A stretch of DNA of 64,000 nucleotides from Burkholderia sp. (GCA_030151225.1 JASLEG010000355.1:1-64000), one strand, 5' to 3'. Positions 34,072 through 43,612 are shown, counted from the stretch's first letter. Program-made: numbers and translations. The notes: generated by a model from the sequence alone, not told the origin.

Positions 34072-35385
34072 TCAGGCCGGCTCGGTGCGCCGTTTCACCG
34101 TGCGCTGCGCCGGGAAGCGCGCCGTGAAGGTGCTGCCGCGCCCTTCCTCGCTCTGGATCAGCAACTGGCCGTCGTGGCGCTGCAGCACGTGCTTGACGAT
34201 CGCGAGGCCGAGCCCGGTGCCGCCCGTGTCGCGCGAGCGGCTGCGGTCGACGCGGTAGAAGCGCTCGGTCAGGCGCGGCAGTTCCTCGGATGCAATTCCC
34301 AGGCCGCTGTCCTTCACCGAGAACACCGCCTGCGCGCCGTCGCGGCGCCAGCACACGCGGATCTTGCCGCCCTCGGGCGTGTAGCGCACCGCGTTCGTGA
34401 CGAGGTTGCCGAGCGCGCTGAAGATCTCCGTCTCGGCGCCGGTCACGGTCAGCGTCTCGTCGATCTCGAACGAGATCTCGTGATGGCCGTTCGACAGGGT
34501 TTCGGCCACGTCCTCGAGATGGCCGAGCACGTCGTCCATGTCCACCGGCTTGTCGGTCGGCGGCTTGCCCTCGCCCTCGAGCTTGGCCAGCACCAGCAGG
34601 TCGGTCACGATCTTGCGCATGCGCGAGGCCTGCTGCTCCATCATGTCCAGATAGCGCGCGCGCTCGTCGTTCGACAGCGGCAGCTCGCGCAGCGTCTCGA
34701 GAAAGCCCGACAGCACCGTGAGCGGCGTCTTCAGCTCGTGCGAGACGTTCGCCACGAAGTCGCGCCGCATCGCATCGGTGCGCTCCACCTCGGTGATGTC
34801 CTGCGTGAGCAGCAGCTTGCGGTTGTCGCCGTACGGAAACACCTGCACCGCGATCACGTGCTGGCGCCCCTCACCCATGCCGCGCATCACCAGCATCTCG
34901 TCGTAATGCTGCGCGTTCAGGTAGCGCACGAAGTCCGGATGGCGGACCAGATGCGTGATGTGCTGGCGCAGGTCGCGCTTGGCGTCGAGCCCGAAATGCA
35001 GCTCGGCGATCGCGTTGCACCATTCGATCTGGTCGTGGTCGTCGAGCATCGCCACGCCGTTCGGCGAGGCCTGGATCGCCTGGATGAAGCGCGAATGCTG
35101 CTGCTCGACCTGGCGCACCTGGCCGTGCCACTGCTTGGCGAGCTTGTGCAGGCGGTAATAGATCTCGCCCCAGATGCCCGGCGCGCTCGGCACTTCGCCG
35201 TACACGGGGGCATCGAGCAGGCGCCAGAGCTGCTGGGTGTGGAAGGTGCTGAAGAAGGCCTGCGCCGCCAGCAGCAGCACCGCGACGGCCAGGCCTGCGC
35301 GCATGCCGCCCAGCGCTCCGGCCAGCGTCGCGACCAGCGCGAGCAGGACCAGCGACACCAGAAAGCGCGCCCAGATGATGTTCAT
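34072..35385 (-). CDS. phoR: Phosphate-regulon sensor histidine kinase
   Basis: This 437-residue PhoR has two N-terminal membrane helices (about 7-27 and 28-46) with no real periplasmic domain, as is normal for PhoR. A PAS domain follows (FIQAIQASPNGVAML), then HisKA with His216 in VANVSHELKTPLT and HATPase_c (GGTGLGLAIVKHVLQRHDG). It phosphorylates PhoB at low phosphate and takes its signal from the Pst transporter through PhoU. It is the last gene of the pst-pho set, 75 bp after phoB. Confidence 0.96.
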   Translation of the reverse strand: MNIIWARFLVSLVLLALVATLAGALGGMRAGLAVAVLLLAAQAFFSTFHTQQLWRLLDAPVYGEVPSAPGIWGEIYYRLHKLAKQWHGQVRQVEQQHSRFIQAIQASPNGVAMLDDHDQIEWCNAIAELHFGLDAKRDLRQHITHLVRHPDFVRYLNAQHYDEMLVMRGMGEGRQHVIAVQVFPYGDNRKLLLTQDITEVERTDAMRRDFVANVSHELKTPLTVLSGFLETLRELPLSNDERARYLDMMEQQASRMRKIVTDLLVLAKLEGEGKPPTDKPVDMDDVLGHLEDVAETLSNGHHEISFEIDETLTVTGAETEIFSALGNLVTNAVRYTPEGGKIRVCWRRDGAQAVFSVKDSGLGIASEELPRLTERFYRVDRSRSRDTGGTGLGLAIVKHVLQRHDGQLLIQSEEGRGSTFTARFPAQRTVKRRTEPA

Positions 35386-35460
35386 GGTTGGCGCTCGAAA
35401 GAAAGCGGGAGAAAGCCGAAGCGCGGCGTCGGCATCGGACGGCCGGTGCGCCGCGCGCCA

Positions 35461-36162
35461 TCAGGCGTGCTTCGCGAGGCGGTAGCCGCTGCCGCGAACC
35501 GTTTCGATCATAGCATCGCAGCCGGCCGGCTTGAGCGCGGCGCGCAGGCGCTTGATGTGCACGTCCACGGTGCGTTCCTCGACGAACACGTGATCGCCCC
35601 ACACCTGATCGAGCAGCTGCGTGCGGCTGTGCACGCGCTCCGGATGCGTCATGAAGAAGTGCAGCAGGCGGAACTCGGTCGGGCCGAGGTCGAGCTTGAT
35701 CTCGTTGCCCTCGGCGCTGGCCGCCACCCGGTGCGTGGCCGGATCGAGGCGCAGGCCGTTGATCGACACCACGTCCTCGGTCAGCTGCGGCGCTCGGCGG
35801 CGCAGCACCGCCTTGATGCGCGCCATCAGTTCCTTCGGCGAGAACGGCTTGGTGACGTAGTCGTCGGCACCGATCTCGAGGCCGAGCACCTTGTCCTGCT
35901 CGTCGCCACGCGCGGTCAGCATGATGATCGGGATGTGCTTGGTGCGCTCGTTGTTGCGCAGCTCGCGGGCGAACGCGATGCCCGACTTGCCCGGCAGCAT
36001 CCAGTCGAGCAGGACCAGGTCCGGCAGCACGTCGCTGATCAGGTTCTGGGCCTGCTCGGCGTTGTAGGCGCGGATCGCGCAATGTCCCGCATGCTGAAGG
36101 TTCACCGAAATCAGTTCGGAGATCGCGGGCTCATCTTCGATGACGAGAATGTTGCTGGGCAT
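35461..36162 (-). CDS. phoB: Phosphate-regulon response regulator
   Basis: This 233-residue OmpR-type regulator has a receiver (acidic pocket in VIEDEP, phospho-Asp53 in LLDWMLPG, Thr in MLTARG, Lys in YVTKPFSP). A winged-helix domain ends RTVDVHIKRLRAAL ... IETVRGSGYRLAKH. It binds Pho boxes as a dimer on tandem 7-bp repeats; such sites are visible before pstS and ppk. Its gene is 32 bp downstream of phoU, so it is probably transcribed with the pst genes and auto-activated. Confidence 0.97.
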   Translation of the reverse strand: MPSNILVIEDEPAISELISVNLQHAGHCAIRAYNAEQAQNLISDVLPDLVLLDWMLPGKSGIAFARELRNNERTKHIPIIMLTARGDEQDKVLGLEIGADDYVTKPFSPKELMARIKAVLRRRAPQLTEDVVSINGLRLDPATHRVAASAEGNEIKLDLGPTEFRLLHFFMTHPERVHSRTQLLDQVWGDHVFVEERTVDVHIKRLRAALKPAGCDAMIETVRGSGYRLAKHA

Positions 36163-36194
36163 CGGCACCTCTGTCCGTCCTTGTCCTGGCTGTA

Positions 36195-36899
36195 TCAACT
36201 GTTGGCTTCGCGGTCGAGCAGGTCGCGCGGCTGGTGCCGCACGTCGGTGCCCTTGACGATGTAGATGATGAATTCCGCGATGTTCTTCGCGTGGTCGCCC
36301 ACCCGCTCGATCGCCTTGGCGATGAACAGGAAGTCGAGGCCGACCGAGATCGTGCGCGGATCTTCCTGCATGTACGACACGAGCTTGCGCACGAAGGCAC
36401 GGAATTCCTGATCGATTTCCTTGTCGTCCTTGACGATCTGGGCCGCGGCCACCGTGTCCAGGCGCGCGAACGCGTCGAGCGCGCGGCGCAGGATCGTCAC
36501 GGCCATCTCGCCCGAGATCTTGATCTCGGCGATGTTCACGCCGCGCGCGATCGGTTCGTCGGCGAGACGGCGCACGCGCTTGGCGATCTTCTCGGCCTCG
36601 TCGCCGGCGCGCTCGAGGTTGGTGATGGTCTTGGAGATCGACATCAGCAGGCGCAGGTCGCGCGCGGCCGGCTGGCGGCGCGCGATGATGTTGCCGCATT
36701 CCTCGTCGATTTCCACTTCCATGTGGTTCAGGCGATCTTCGTTGACGATCACGCGCTCGGCCGCTTCGCGGTCGAATTCGTTCAGCGCGTGGATCGCCTC
36801 GGTGATCTGCGCCTCGACCAGGCCGCCCATTTCGAGAACCTTCGACGACACCGCGTTCAGATCGGCGTCGAACTGGCTCGACAGATGCTTGTCGCTCAT
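36195..36899 (-). CDS. phoU: Phosphate-signalling protein PhoU
   Basis: This 234-residue cytoplasmic protein has two three-helix PhoU repeats with the metal-binding motifs ERAGDEAEKIAK and ERVGDHAKNIAEF. It links the Pst transporter to PhoR and shuts off signalling when phosphate is plentiful. It starts 16 bp after pstB, the usual order. No anomaly is seen. Confidence 0.97.
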   Translation of the reverse strand: MSDKHLSSQFDADLNAVSSKVLEMGGLVEAQITEAIHALNEFDREAAERVIVNEDRLNHMEVEIDEECGNIIARRQPAARDLRLLMSISKTITNLERAGDEAEKIAKRVRRLADEPIARGVNIAEIKISGEMAVTILRRALDAFARLDTVAAAQIVKDDKEIDQEFRAFVRKLVSYMQEDPRTISVGLDFLFIAKAIERVGDHAKNIAEFIIYIVKGTDVRHQPRDLLDREANS

Positions 36900-36915
36900 T
36901 GTGCTTGCTCCGTCA

Positions 36916-37764
36916 TCAACCGAACCGGCCGGTGATGTAGTCTTCCGTTTCCTTGCGGGCCGGCTTGATGAAGATCTTCTCGGTATCGCCGAACTCGATC
37001 AGCTCGCCCAGGTACATGTACGCAGTGTAGTCCGAGCAGCGCGCGGCCTGCTGCATGTTGTGGGTGACGATCACCACCGTGTAGTCGCTCTTGAGCTCGG
37101 CGATCAGCTCCTCGATGCGGCCCGTGGAGATCGGGTCGAGTGCCGAGCACGGCTCGTCGAGCAGCAGCACCTCGGGGCGGATCGCGATGCCGCGCGCGAT
37201 GCAGAGGCGCTGCTGCTGGCCGCCCGAGAGGCCGTAGCCGCTCTGGTTCAGCTTGTCCTTCACCTCGTTCCAGAGCGCGGCCTTGGTCAGCGCCCACTCC
37301 ACGCGGTCGTCCATTTCCGAGCGCGTGAGCTTCTCGAACATCTTCACGCCGAACGCGATGTTGTCGTAGATCGACATCGGGAACGGGGTCGGCTTCTGGA
37401 ACACCATGCCGATGCGTGCGCGCAGCAGCGAGATATCCTGCTTCGATTCGAGCAGGTTCTCGCCGTCCATCACGATGGCGCCTTCGGCGCGCTGCTCCGG
37501 ATAGAGCGCGTACATCTTGTTGAAGGTGCGCAGCAGCGTGGACTTGCCGCAGCCCGACGGCCCGATGAACGCGGTCACCTTGCCTTCCGGAATGCGCATG
37601 TTGATGTTCTTCAGCGCATGGAACTTGTTGTAGAAGAAGTTCAGATTGTTGACTTCGATCTTCGCTTCGCCGGGCACGAGCGGCTGCTGGCCAGGTGCTG
37701 CGTTGCCGCCGGCGGGCTCTTTGCCGAGCTGGATCGGATTCAGGTGGCTCTCTGCCATGTTCAT
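36916..37764 (-). CDS. pstB: Phosphate ABC transporter ATP-binding protein
   Basis: This 282-residue ATPase energises phosphate import by PstSCA. Walker A is GPSGCGKS at residues 68-75, the Q-loop lies in GMVFQKPTPFPMS, the signature is LSGGQQQRL, Walker B LLLDEPCSALDP and the H-loop VTHNMQQA. The first 32 residues are a Pro/Gly-rich extension longer than in E. coli PstB. GGAG precedes ATG 37764, although the second Met two codons later is also possible. The gene lies 15 bp after pstA. Confidence 0.97.
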   Translation of the reverse strand: MNMAESHLNPIQLGKEPAGGNAAPGQQPLVPGEAKIEVNNLNFFYNKFHALKNINMRIPEGKVTAFIGPSGCGKSTLLRTFNKMYALYPEQRAEGAIVMDGENLLESKQDISLLRARIGMVFQKPTPFPMSIYDNIAFGVKMFEKLTRSEMDDRVEWALTKAALWNEVKDKLNQSGYGLSGGQQQRLCIARGIAIRPEVLLLDEPCSALDPISTGRIEELIAELKSDYTVVIVTHNMQQAARCSDYTAYMYLGELIEFGDTEKIFIKPARKETEDYITGRFG

Positions 37765-37779
37765 CGGATTGCTCCGCCG

Positions 37780-38676
37780 TTACTTTTTCGAGAAGATCGT
37801 GCGCGCCAGGATGTTCAGTCCAAGCACACCGAGCGTGATCAGGAAGACGCCCGCCCAGGCGAGCGATTGCCACTGTGCAAACGGGCTCATCGCGAACTTG
37901 TAGATCGTGACGGGCAGGTTCGCGATCGGATGCGTCATGTCGAGCGAGAAGAACTGGTTCGACAGCGCCGTGAACAGCAGCGGCGCGGTCTCGCCGGCGA
38001 TCCGGGCCACCGCGAGCAGCACGCCCGTGACGATGCCGCCGATCGAGGCGCGCAGCGTGATCTTCAGGATCATGCGCCACTTCGGCGTGCCCAGCGCGAA
38101 CGAGGCCTCGCGCAGCGCATTCGGCACCAGGTTCAGCATGTTCTCGGTGGTGCGGATCACGATCGGCACCTGCAGCAGCGCCAGCGAGATCACGCCGGCC
38201 CAGCCCGAGAAGCGGCCCGTCGGGGCCACCACCACCGCGTACACGAACAGACCCACCACGATCGACGGCGCCGACAGCAGGATGTCGTTGATGAAGCGCA
38301 TCGTGCTGGCGAGCAGGTTCTTCTGGCCGTACTCGGCCAGGTAGACGCCGGCCAGCACGCCGATCGGCGTGCCCACGAAGGTGCCGAGCACCACCATCAT
38401 CAGGCTGCCGACGATCGCGTTGGCGAGACCGCCGCCGTCGGTATCGGGTGCCGGCGTCGACTGCGTGAACAGATCGATCGACAGGCCGCCGATGCCGAGG
38501 CGCAGCGTGGTGTAGAGAATCCACACGAGCCACACGAGGCCGAAGGCCATTGCCGCCAGCGACATCGTCAGCGCCACCGCGTTGGTGCGTCGGCGACGCC
38601 CCTGCAGCCTGGCGCGCATCGCCTCGAGTGCGGCGCCGGACTGACCGCCCGGCATGTTCAGGATGCGTTCGCTCAT
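37780..38676 (-). CDS. pstA: Phosphate ABC transporter permease PstA
   Basis: This 298-residue permease has six membrane helices and the EAA loop (ALREASFALGTPKWRMILKI). It forms the phosphate channel with PstC. A Gly-Gly-Gly periplasmic segment (DTDGGGLANAIVGSL) precedes the BPD_transp_1 core, as in other PstA proteins. ATG 38676 overlaps the pstC stop by 4 bp (ATGA). Confidence 0.96.
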   Translation of the reverse strand: MSERILNMPGGQSGAALEAMRARLQGRRRRTNAVALTMSLAAMAFGLVWLVWILYTTLRLGIGGLSIDLFTQSTPAPDTDGGGLANAIVGSLMMVVLGTFVGTPIGVLAGVYLAEYGQKNLLASTMRFINDILLSAPSIVVGLFVYAVVVAPTGRFSGWAGVISLALLQVPIVIRTTENMLNLVPNALREASFALGTPKWRMILKITLRASIGGIVTGVLLAVARIAGETAPLLFTALSNQFFSLDMTHPIANLPVTIYKFAMSPFAQWQSLAWAGVFLITLGVLGLNILARTIFSKK

Positions 38677-39653
38677 TTCTTGCCTTCCGACTTCTGGAGA
38701 CGCAGCAGCATCAGTTTCGAGATCGACAGCACGACGAAGGTGATCACGAACAGGATCAGGCCCAGTTCCATCAGAGCCGAGGTATGCAGGCCCGGCGCGG
38801 CTTCCGCGAATTCGTTCGCGAGCGCCGAGGTGATGCTGTTGCCCGGCGAGAACAGCGAGATGTTGTCGAGCAGGTTGGTGTTGCCGATCACGAAGGTCAC
38901 GGCCATCGTTTCGCCGAGCGCGCGGCCGAGGCCGAGCATCACGCCGCCGATCACGCCGGTCTTGGTGAAGGGCAGCACGATCTTCCACATCACTTCCCAG
39001 GTCGTGCAGCCGATGCCGTACGCCGATTCCTTCAGCAGCACCGGGGTGACCTCGAACACGTCACGCATCACGGAGGCGATGTAGGGGATGATCATGATCG
39101 CGAGGATCACGCCGGCGCTGAGCAGGCCGATACCGATCGGCGGGCCCGCGAACACGGCGCTCAGGCCCGGCACGTGTTCGAACAGCTTGCCGAGCGGGCG
39201 CTCGAAGTATTCGGCGAAGATCGGCGCGAACACGAGCAGGCCCCACATGCCGTAGACGATCGACGGGATCGCGGCGAGCAGTTCGATCGCGATGCCGAGC
39301 GGGCGGCGCAGCCACACCGGCGACAGCTCGGTCAGGAACAGCGCGATGCCGAAGCTCACGGGCACCGCGATCACGAGGGCGATCAGCGACGTGACGAGGG
39401 TGCCGTAGATGGGCACCAGCGCACCGTACACGTCGGAGTTGGGGTCCCATTCGGACCGCCAGAGGAAACCGAGGCCAAACTTCTCGATGGTCGGCAGCGA
39501 CGCGACGAGCAGCGAGACGATGATGCCGCCGAGCACCAGCAGCGTCACGATCGCGGCGATGCGCGTGAGCCCGCCGAAGATGATGTCGCCGACGCGACCC
39601 GGCGCGCGCATCTGGCCGGCGGCGGGACGTGAGGTGAGAGGAATGTCGGACAT
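38673..39653 (-). CDS. pstC: Phosphate ABC transporter permease PstC
   Basis: This 326-residue permease has six membrane helices. A large periplasmic loop follows the first (FLWRSEWDPNSDVYGALVPIYG). The EAA-type loop is LLKESAYGIGCTTWEVMWKIVLP. It pairs with PstA. It is separated from pstS by 114 bp with a small hairpin at 39677-39692. Confidence 0.96.
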   Translation of the reverse strand: MSDIPLTSRPAAGQMRAPGRVGDIIFGGLTRIAAIVTLLVLGGIIVSLLVASLPTIEKFGLGFLWRSEWDPNSDVYGALVPIYGTLVTSLIALVIAVPVSFGIALFLTELSPVWLRRPLGIAIELLAAIPSIVYGMWGLLVFAPIFAEYFERPLGKLFEHVPGLSAVFAGPPIGIGLLSAGVILAIMIIPYIASVMRDVFEVTPVLLKESAYGIGCTTWEVMWKIVLPFTKTGVIGGVMLGLGRALGETMAVTFVIGNTNLLDNISLFSPGNSITSALANEFAEAAPGLHTSALMELGLILFVITFVVLSISKLMLLRLQKSEGKK

Positions 39654-39676
39654 GGGTGCCTGATTGTTCAGTGGCG

Positions 39677-39692
39677 GGCGGCACCTGCCGCC
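39677..39692 (-). other. Hairpin between pstS and pstC
   Basis: GGCGGCA-CC-TGCCGCC could form a short stable stem in the pstS-pstC mRNA. Such hairpins often protect the pstS message or reduce read-through, so that the binding protein is made in excess. No T-run follows. Confidence 0.35.
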
Positions 39693-39767
39693 GCGCCTCT
39701 ACTGCACGCGCCGCCCGGCTCGATGCGGGACGGCGCGACCAACTTGCTGGCTGTTGCGGCGTGAAGC

Positions 39768-40799
39768 TTACTGAGCGACCGGCTTGCCGGCTGCGTCGGT
39801 GACCTTCGCCTTCCACTGCTTGCGGATTTCATCCGTCACCGAAGCCGGCAGCGAGATGTAGTCCAGATCCTTCGCGGCCTTCGCGCCGTTCTTGAACGAC
39901 CAGTCGAAGAACTTCAGCACTTCCGCGCCCTGCTCCGGCTTGTCCTGCTTCGTGTGCAGCAGCACGAACGTCGCGCCGACGACCGGCCATGCGTCCTTGC
40001 CCGGCTCGTTCGTCAGGATCTGGTAGAACGACTTCGACCAGTCGGCGCCGGCAGCGGCAGCGGCGAACGTCTTCGCATCCGGAGCGACCACGTTACCCGA
40101 CGCGTTCTTGATGTCGGTGTAGATCATGTGGTTCTTCGTTGCGTACGCCGATTCGACGTAGCCGATCGCGCCCGGCAGGCGTTGCACGAAGGCGGCGACG
40201 CCGTCGTTGCCCTTGCCGCCCGTCCCCGTCGGCCAGTTGACCGTCGCGCCTTCGCCGACCTTCGACTTCCACTCGGCGTTGACCTTCGACAGGTAGTTCG
40301 TCCAGATGAACGAAGTGCCCGAACCGTCGGCACGGCGCACCACGGCGACGTCCAGATCCGGCAGCTTGGCCTTCGGGTTCAGCGCGACGATCGCCGGATC
40401 GTTCCACTTCTTGATCTTGCCCAGATAGATGTCGCCGAGCACTTCGCCCGACAGGACGATCTCGCCGGCCTTGACGCCCGGGATGTTCACGACGGGCAGA
40501 ATGCCGCCGATGACCGTCGGGAACTGGAACAGGCCTTCCTTGGCCAGCTCGTCATCCTTCAGCGGCGCGTCCGAACCTGCGAAGTCGACCGTCTTGGCGA
40601 TGATCTGCTTCAGGCCGCCCGACGAGCCGATGCCCTGGTAGTTGACCTGTGCGTTGCCGGCGGTCTTGTACTCGGCGGCCCACTTCGTGTAAATCGGGGC
40701 TGCGAACGTGCTGCCCGCGCCGGTGATGTCGGCTGCGTGGGCTGCGACAGCGAAGAGCGCGCCAGCCAGGCCAGCGAACGCAGTTTGCATCAACTTCAT
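39768..40799 (-). CDS. pstS: Periplasmic phosphate-binding protein
   Basis: This 343-residue precursor has a signal peptide ending at AAHA|ADITGAG. The phosphate site is formed by GAGSTFAAPIY near the start, GIGSSGGLKQI, SDAPL and RRADGSGTSF. It delivers phosphate to PstCAB. GGAGGT precedes ATG 40799. Two Pho boxes and a -10 element lie at 40840-40905, so this is the promoter-proximal gene of pstSCAB-phoU-phoBR. Confidence 0.97.
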   Translation of the reverse strand: MKLMQTAFAGLAGALFAVAAHAADITGAGSTFAAPIYTKWAAEYKTAGNAQVNYQGIGSSGGLKQIIAKTVDFAGSDAPLKDDELAKEGLFQFPTVIGGILPVVNIPGVKAGEIVLSGEVLGDIYLGKIKKWNDPAIVALNPKAKLPDLDVAVVRRADGSGTSFIWTNYLSKVNAEWKSKVGEGATVNWPTGTGGKGNDGVAAFVQRLPGAIGYVESAYATKNHMIYTDIKNASGNVVAPDAKTFAAAAAGADWSKSFYQILTNEPGKDAWPVVGATFVLLHTKQDKPEQGAEVLKFFDWSFKNGAKAAKDLDYISLPASVTDEIRKQWKAKVTDAAGKPVAQ

Positions 40800-40839
40800 G
40801 AGACCTCCAGTGTGTGAGCGGATGACTACGGCACCGCGA

Positions 40840-40905
40840 AGATTAGGGGGTACTCATGACAGTACTGTGACAATTGATGAACCTGATGTGACAGAAACAT
40901 GACGG
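40840..40905 (-). promoter_or_regulatory. PhoB-dependent pstS promoter with two Pho boxes
   Basis: On the minus strand CCGTCAT-GTTT-CTGTCAC (40905-40888) and TTGTCAC-AGTA-CTGTCAT (40873-40856) are two 7-4-7 Pho boxes, offset by 32 bp or about three helical turns. A -10-like TAATCT (40845-40840) follows the last repeat by 10 bp, as in PhoB-activated promoters that lack a -35. Confidence 0.85.
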
Positions 40906-41345
40906 ACCGAAAGCTTCGGCCCGTGCGGGCGCCAATCGCGATCGGCGGGGCCGATGCCCGTGCCGCAAGGCACGGCGGCCGATTTCGGGATGGGCGTGCC
41001 GCCTCGGGCGACTTCGCGCCGCGTTCGCTTCTGCATCGGAATCGTGCATCGAGCGGCCGATTGTTCACGCTGGACGCGCATGGCGCGATCGGGCTCGATC
41101 AGCGTAGTCGACGAGGGGGGAAACGGAAGGAAATCGCGCGCGCAAACGATTTCATCTGCGGAATACGAGCACGACGATGCTTGAGTGATTCACTCGGGCA
41201 AACGTTTACATCTGATCAGTGTGATTCGGGCGGCGCAATGCGCCGCCCATGGAGCGAGGATGCCGTGCCGCCACACTACTGCGACAACATGGCACGCCTC
41301 GCGGGCCGCCTCGGTGCGCTGTCGCACACAGGCGACGCTCCCGCT
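40906..41345. other. Gap between the pst promoter and the glmM end
   Basis: I find no gene with family similarity here. A perfect 10-bp GC-rich inverted repeat at 41228-41248 lies about 100 bp after the glmM stop but has no T-run on either strand. Confidence 0.5.
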
Positions 41346-42701
41346 TCAGGCCGTGGCCACGCGCACCGCTTCCGCGATGGTTTCGGCATGGCGCTTCGCG
41401 TCGCCCGCGTCGCTCGCCTCCACCATCACGCGCAGCACCGGCTCGGTGCCCGAGGCGCGGATCAGCACGCGGCCACTTTCGCCGAGCGCGCGCTCGGCCT
41501 CGGCGATGGCGGCCTGGATCGCGCTGCTGCCCTTCCAGTCGGCGCCGGCCTTCATGCGCACGTTGATCAGCGTCTGCGGGAACAGCGCCACGCCTTCCAG
41601 CAGTTGCGCGAGCGTCTTGCCGCTGCGCTTGAGCGCGGCCAGCACCAGCAGCGCCGACACGATGCCGTCGCCGGTCGAATGGCGATCGAGCGAGAGGATG
41701 TGGCCCGAGCCTTCCGCACCGAGCTGCCAGCCGTGCTCGCGCAGTTGCTCGAGCACGTAGCGGTCGCCCACGGCCGCGCGCACGAACGGCACGCCGAGCT
41801 TCTGCAACGCCACCTCGACCGCGAGGTTCGTCATCAGCGTGCCCACCGCGCCCGGCACCTTGCCGTCGGTGTCCATGCGGTCCTTCACGAGCACGTAGAG
41901 CAGTTCGTCGCCGTTGAACAGGCGCCCGGCGCCGTCCACCACCAGCAGCCGGTCCGCATCGCCGTCGAGCGCGATGCCGAGATCGGCGCCGTGCTCCTTC
42001 ACCGAGGCGATCAGCGCGTCGGGCGCGGTCGCGCCGACCTTGTCGTTGATGTTGAAGCCGTTCGGCTTCACGCCGATCGGCACGACGTCGGCGCCGAGCT
42101 CGTGGAACACGTGCGGCGCGATCTGGTAGGCCGCGCCGTGCGCGCAGTCCACCACCAGCTTGAGCCCGCGCAGGTCGAACGAGGCCGGGAAGGTGCTCTT
42201 GCAGAACTCGATGTAGCGGCCGTTCGCGTCGTCGAGCCGGCGTGCCTTGCCGAGGCCGTCGGACGGCTCGCAGGCGAGCGGCTTGTCGAGCCACGACTCG
42301 ATTTCGGCCTCGACTTCATCGGGCAGCTTGTTGCCGTCGGCCGAGAAGAACTTGATGCCGTTGTCGTGATACGGGTTGTGCGAGGCGCTGATCACCACGC
42401 CGGCCGCGAGGCGCAGCGCACGCGTCAGATAGGCCACGCCGGGCGTGGGCATCGGCCCGGCCAGCATCACGTCGACGCCGGCGGCCGAGAAGCCCGCCTC
42501 GAGCGCCGCCTCGAGCATGTAGCCCGATACGCGCGTGTCCTTGCCGATCAGCACGGTGGGGCGGCCAGTGGTGCCGCGCGCGCCCGAATGGGCCAGCACC
42601 TTGCCCGCCGCGTAGCCGAGCCGCAGCACGAAATCGGGCGTGATCGGCCCCTCGCCCACCAGCCCGCGAATCCCGTCCGTACCGAAATAACGACGTCCCA
42701 T
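41346..42701 (-). CDS. glmM: Phosphoglucosamine mutase
   Basis: This 451-residue enzyme converts glucosamine-6-phosphate to glucosamine-1-phosphate on the route to UDP-GlcNAc for peptidoglycan and LPS. The phosphoserine is Ser107 in ISASHNPYHDNGIKF. The metal loop is DGDADRLL, the sugar loop EGSGH and the phosphate loop RASGTEPVLRV. It follows folP by 20 bp, the conserved ftsH-folP-glmM order. Confidence 0.97.
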   Translation of the reverse strand: MGRRYFGTDGIRGLVGEGPITPDFVLRLGYAAGKVLAHSGARGTTGRPTVLIGKDTRVSGYMLEAALEAGFSAAGVDVMLAGPMPTPGVAYLTRALRLAAGVVISASHNPYHDNGIKFFSADGNKLPDEVEAEIESWLDKPLACEPSDGLGKARRLDDANGRYIEFCKSTFPASFDLRGLKLVVDCAHGAAYQIAPHVFHELGADVVPIGVKPNGFNINDKVGATAPDALIASVKEHGADLGIALDGDADRLLVVDGAGRLFNGDELLYVLVKDRMDTDGKVPGAVGTLMTNLAVEVALQKLGVPFVRAAVGDRYVLEQLREHGWQLGAEGSGHILSLDRHSTGDGIVSALLVLAALKRSGKTLAQLLEGVALFPQTLINVRMKAGADWKGSSAIQAAIAEAERALGESGRVLIRASGTEPVLRVMVEASDAGDAKRHAETIAEAVRVATA

Positions 42702-42721
42702 GGAAGCATTCCTCCTTGTTG

Positions 42722-43612
42722 TCAGGCTTGTCCGCGCCGTGCCGCCTCGCGCACGGCGCTCCAGATCTTCAGTGCGTCCACGGTCGCGGCGACGTCGTGG
42801 ACGCGGATGATGGCCGCGCCGCGCTCGGCGGCGCACACCGCCGCGGCGACGCTCGCGGCCACGCGCTCGGCCGGCGGCTTGCCGATCAGCGCGCCGAGCA
42901 TCGACTTGCGCGACATGCCGGCCAGCACCGGATAGCGCCGGCCGTCGGGTCGCGCCGGCGCGGTTTCGGTCAGGCGCGCGAGCAGCGCATAGTTGTGCTC
43001 GATGGTGGCCTTGCCGAAGCCGAAGCCGGGATCGACGCTGATGCGGGCCGGATCGACGCCGGCCGTTGTGAGCGCAACCGCACGCTCGCCAAGAAAATCG
43101 CGCACGTCGGCCACGACGTCAAGATAATCCGGCTCGCCGATCTGCATCGTTTGCGGCTCGCCGAGCATGTGCATCGCGCACAGCCCGCAACGGCCGTCCT
43201 TCACGGCCTCGATCGCGCCGGCCTGGCGGAAGCCCCAGATGTCGTTGATCAGGTCCGCGCCGGCCGCGAGCGTGGCCCGCATCACGTCGGGCTTGTAGGT
43301 GTCGATCGACAGCGGCACGTTCATGCCGTGCAGCGCCTCGACCAGCGGCACCACCCGCGCGAGCTCCTCGTCGAGCGGCACCGGCGGCGCACCGGGGCGC
43401 GTGGATTCCCCGCCGATGTCGATCAGGTCCACGCCGTCGGCCAGCATCTGCTCGGCCTGGCGCAGCGCGGCATCGCGCGCCACGTAGCGGCCGCCGTCGG
43501 AAAACGAATCGGGAGTGACGTTGAGGATGCCCATCACGAGCGGGCGATCGAAGCTCAGGGTGAAGCGGCCGCACTGCAGTGGCGGCGCAATGGCTCGGAA
43601 AACGGTCGACAC
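42722..43612 (-). CDS. folP: Dihydropteroate synthase
   Basis: This enzyme joins p-aminobenzoate to the pterin pyrophosphate in folate synthesis and is the target of sulfonamides. Motifs are MGILNVTPDSFSDGG, DIGGESTRPGAPPV, SVDPGFGFGK, GMSRKSMLG and IIRVHDV. I start at GTG 43612 (296 residues) with CCGGA upstream; a TTG two codons earlier is an alternative. The terminator-like hairpin between it and ftsH (43636-43665) may lower its expression relative to ftsH. Confidence 0.95.
   Translation of the reverse strand: MSTVFRAIAPPLQCGRFTLSFDRPLVMGILNVTPDSFSDGGRYVARDAALRQAEQMLADGVDLIDIGGESTRPGAPPVPLDEELARVVPLVEALHGMNVPLSIDTYKPDVMRATLAAGADLINDIWGFRQAGAIEAVKDGRCGLCAMHMLGEPQTMQIGEPDYLDVVADVRDFLGERAVALTTAGVDPARISVDPGFGFGKATIEHNYALLARLTETAPARPDGRRYPVLAGMSRKSMLGALIGKPPAERVAASVAAAVCAAERGAAIIRVHDVAATVDALKIWSAVREAARRGQA

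Noticed and set aside
41228..41248. A perfect GC-rich hairpin after glmM as terminator
   Set aside because: No T-run follows on either strand and it is about 100 bp from the stop codon.
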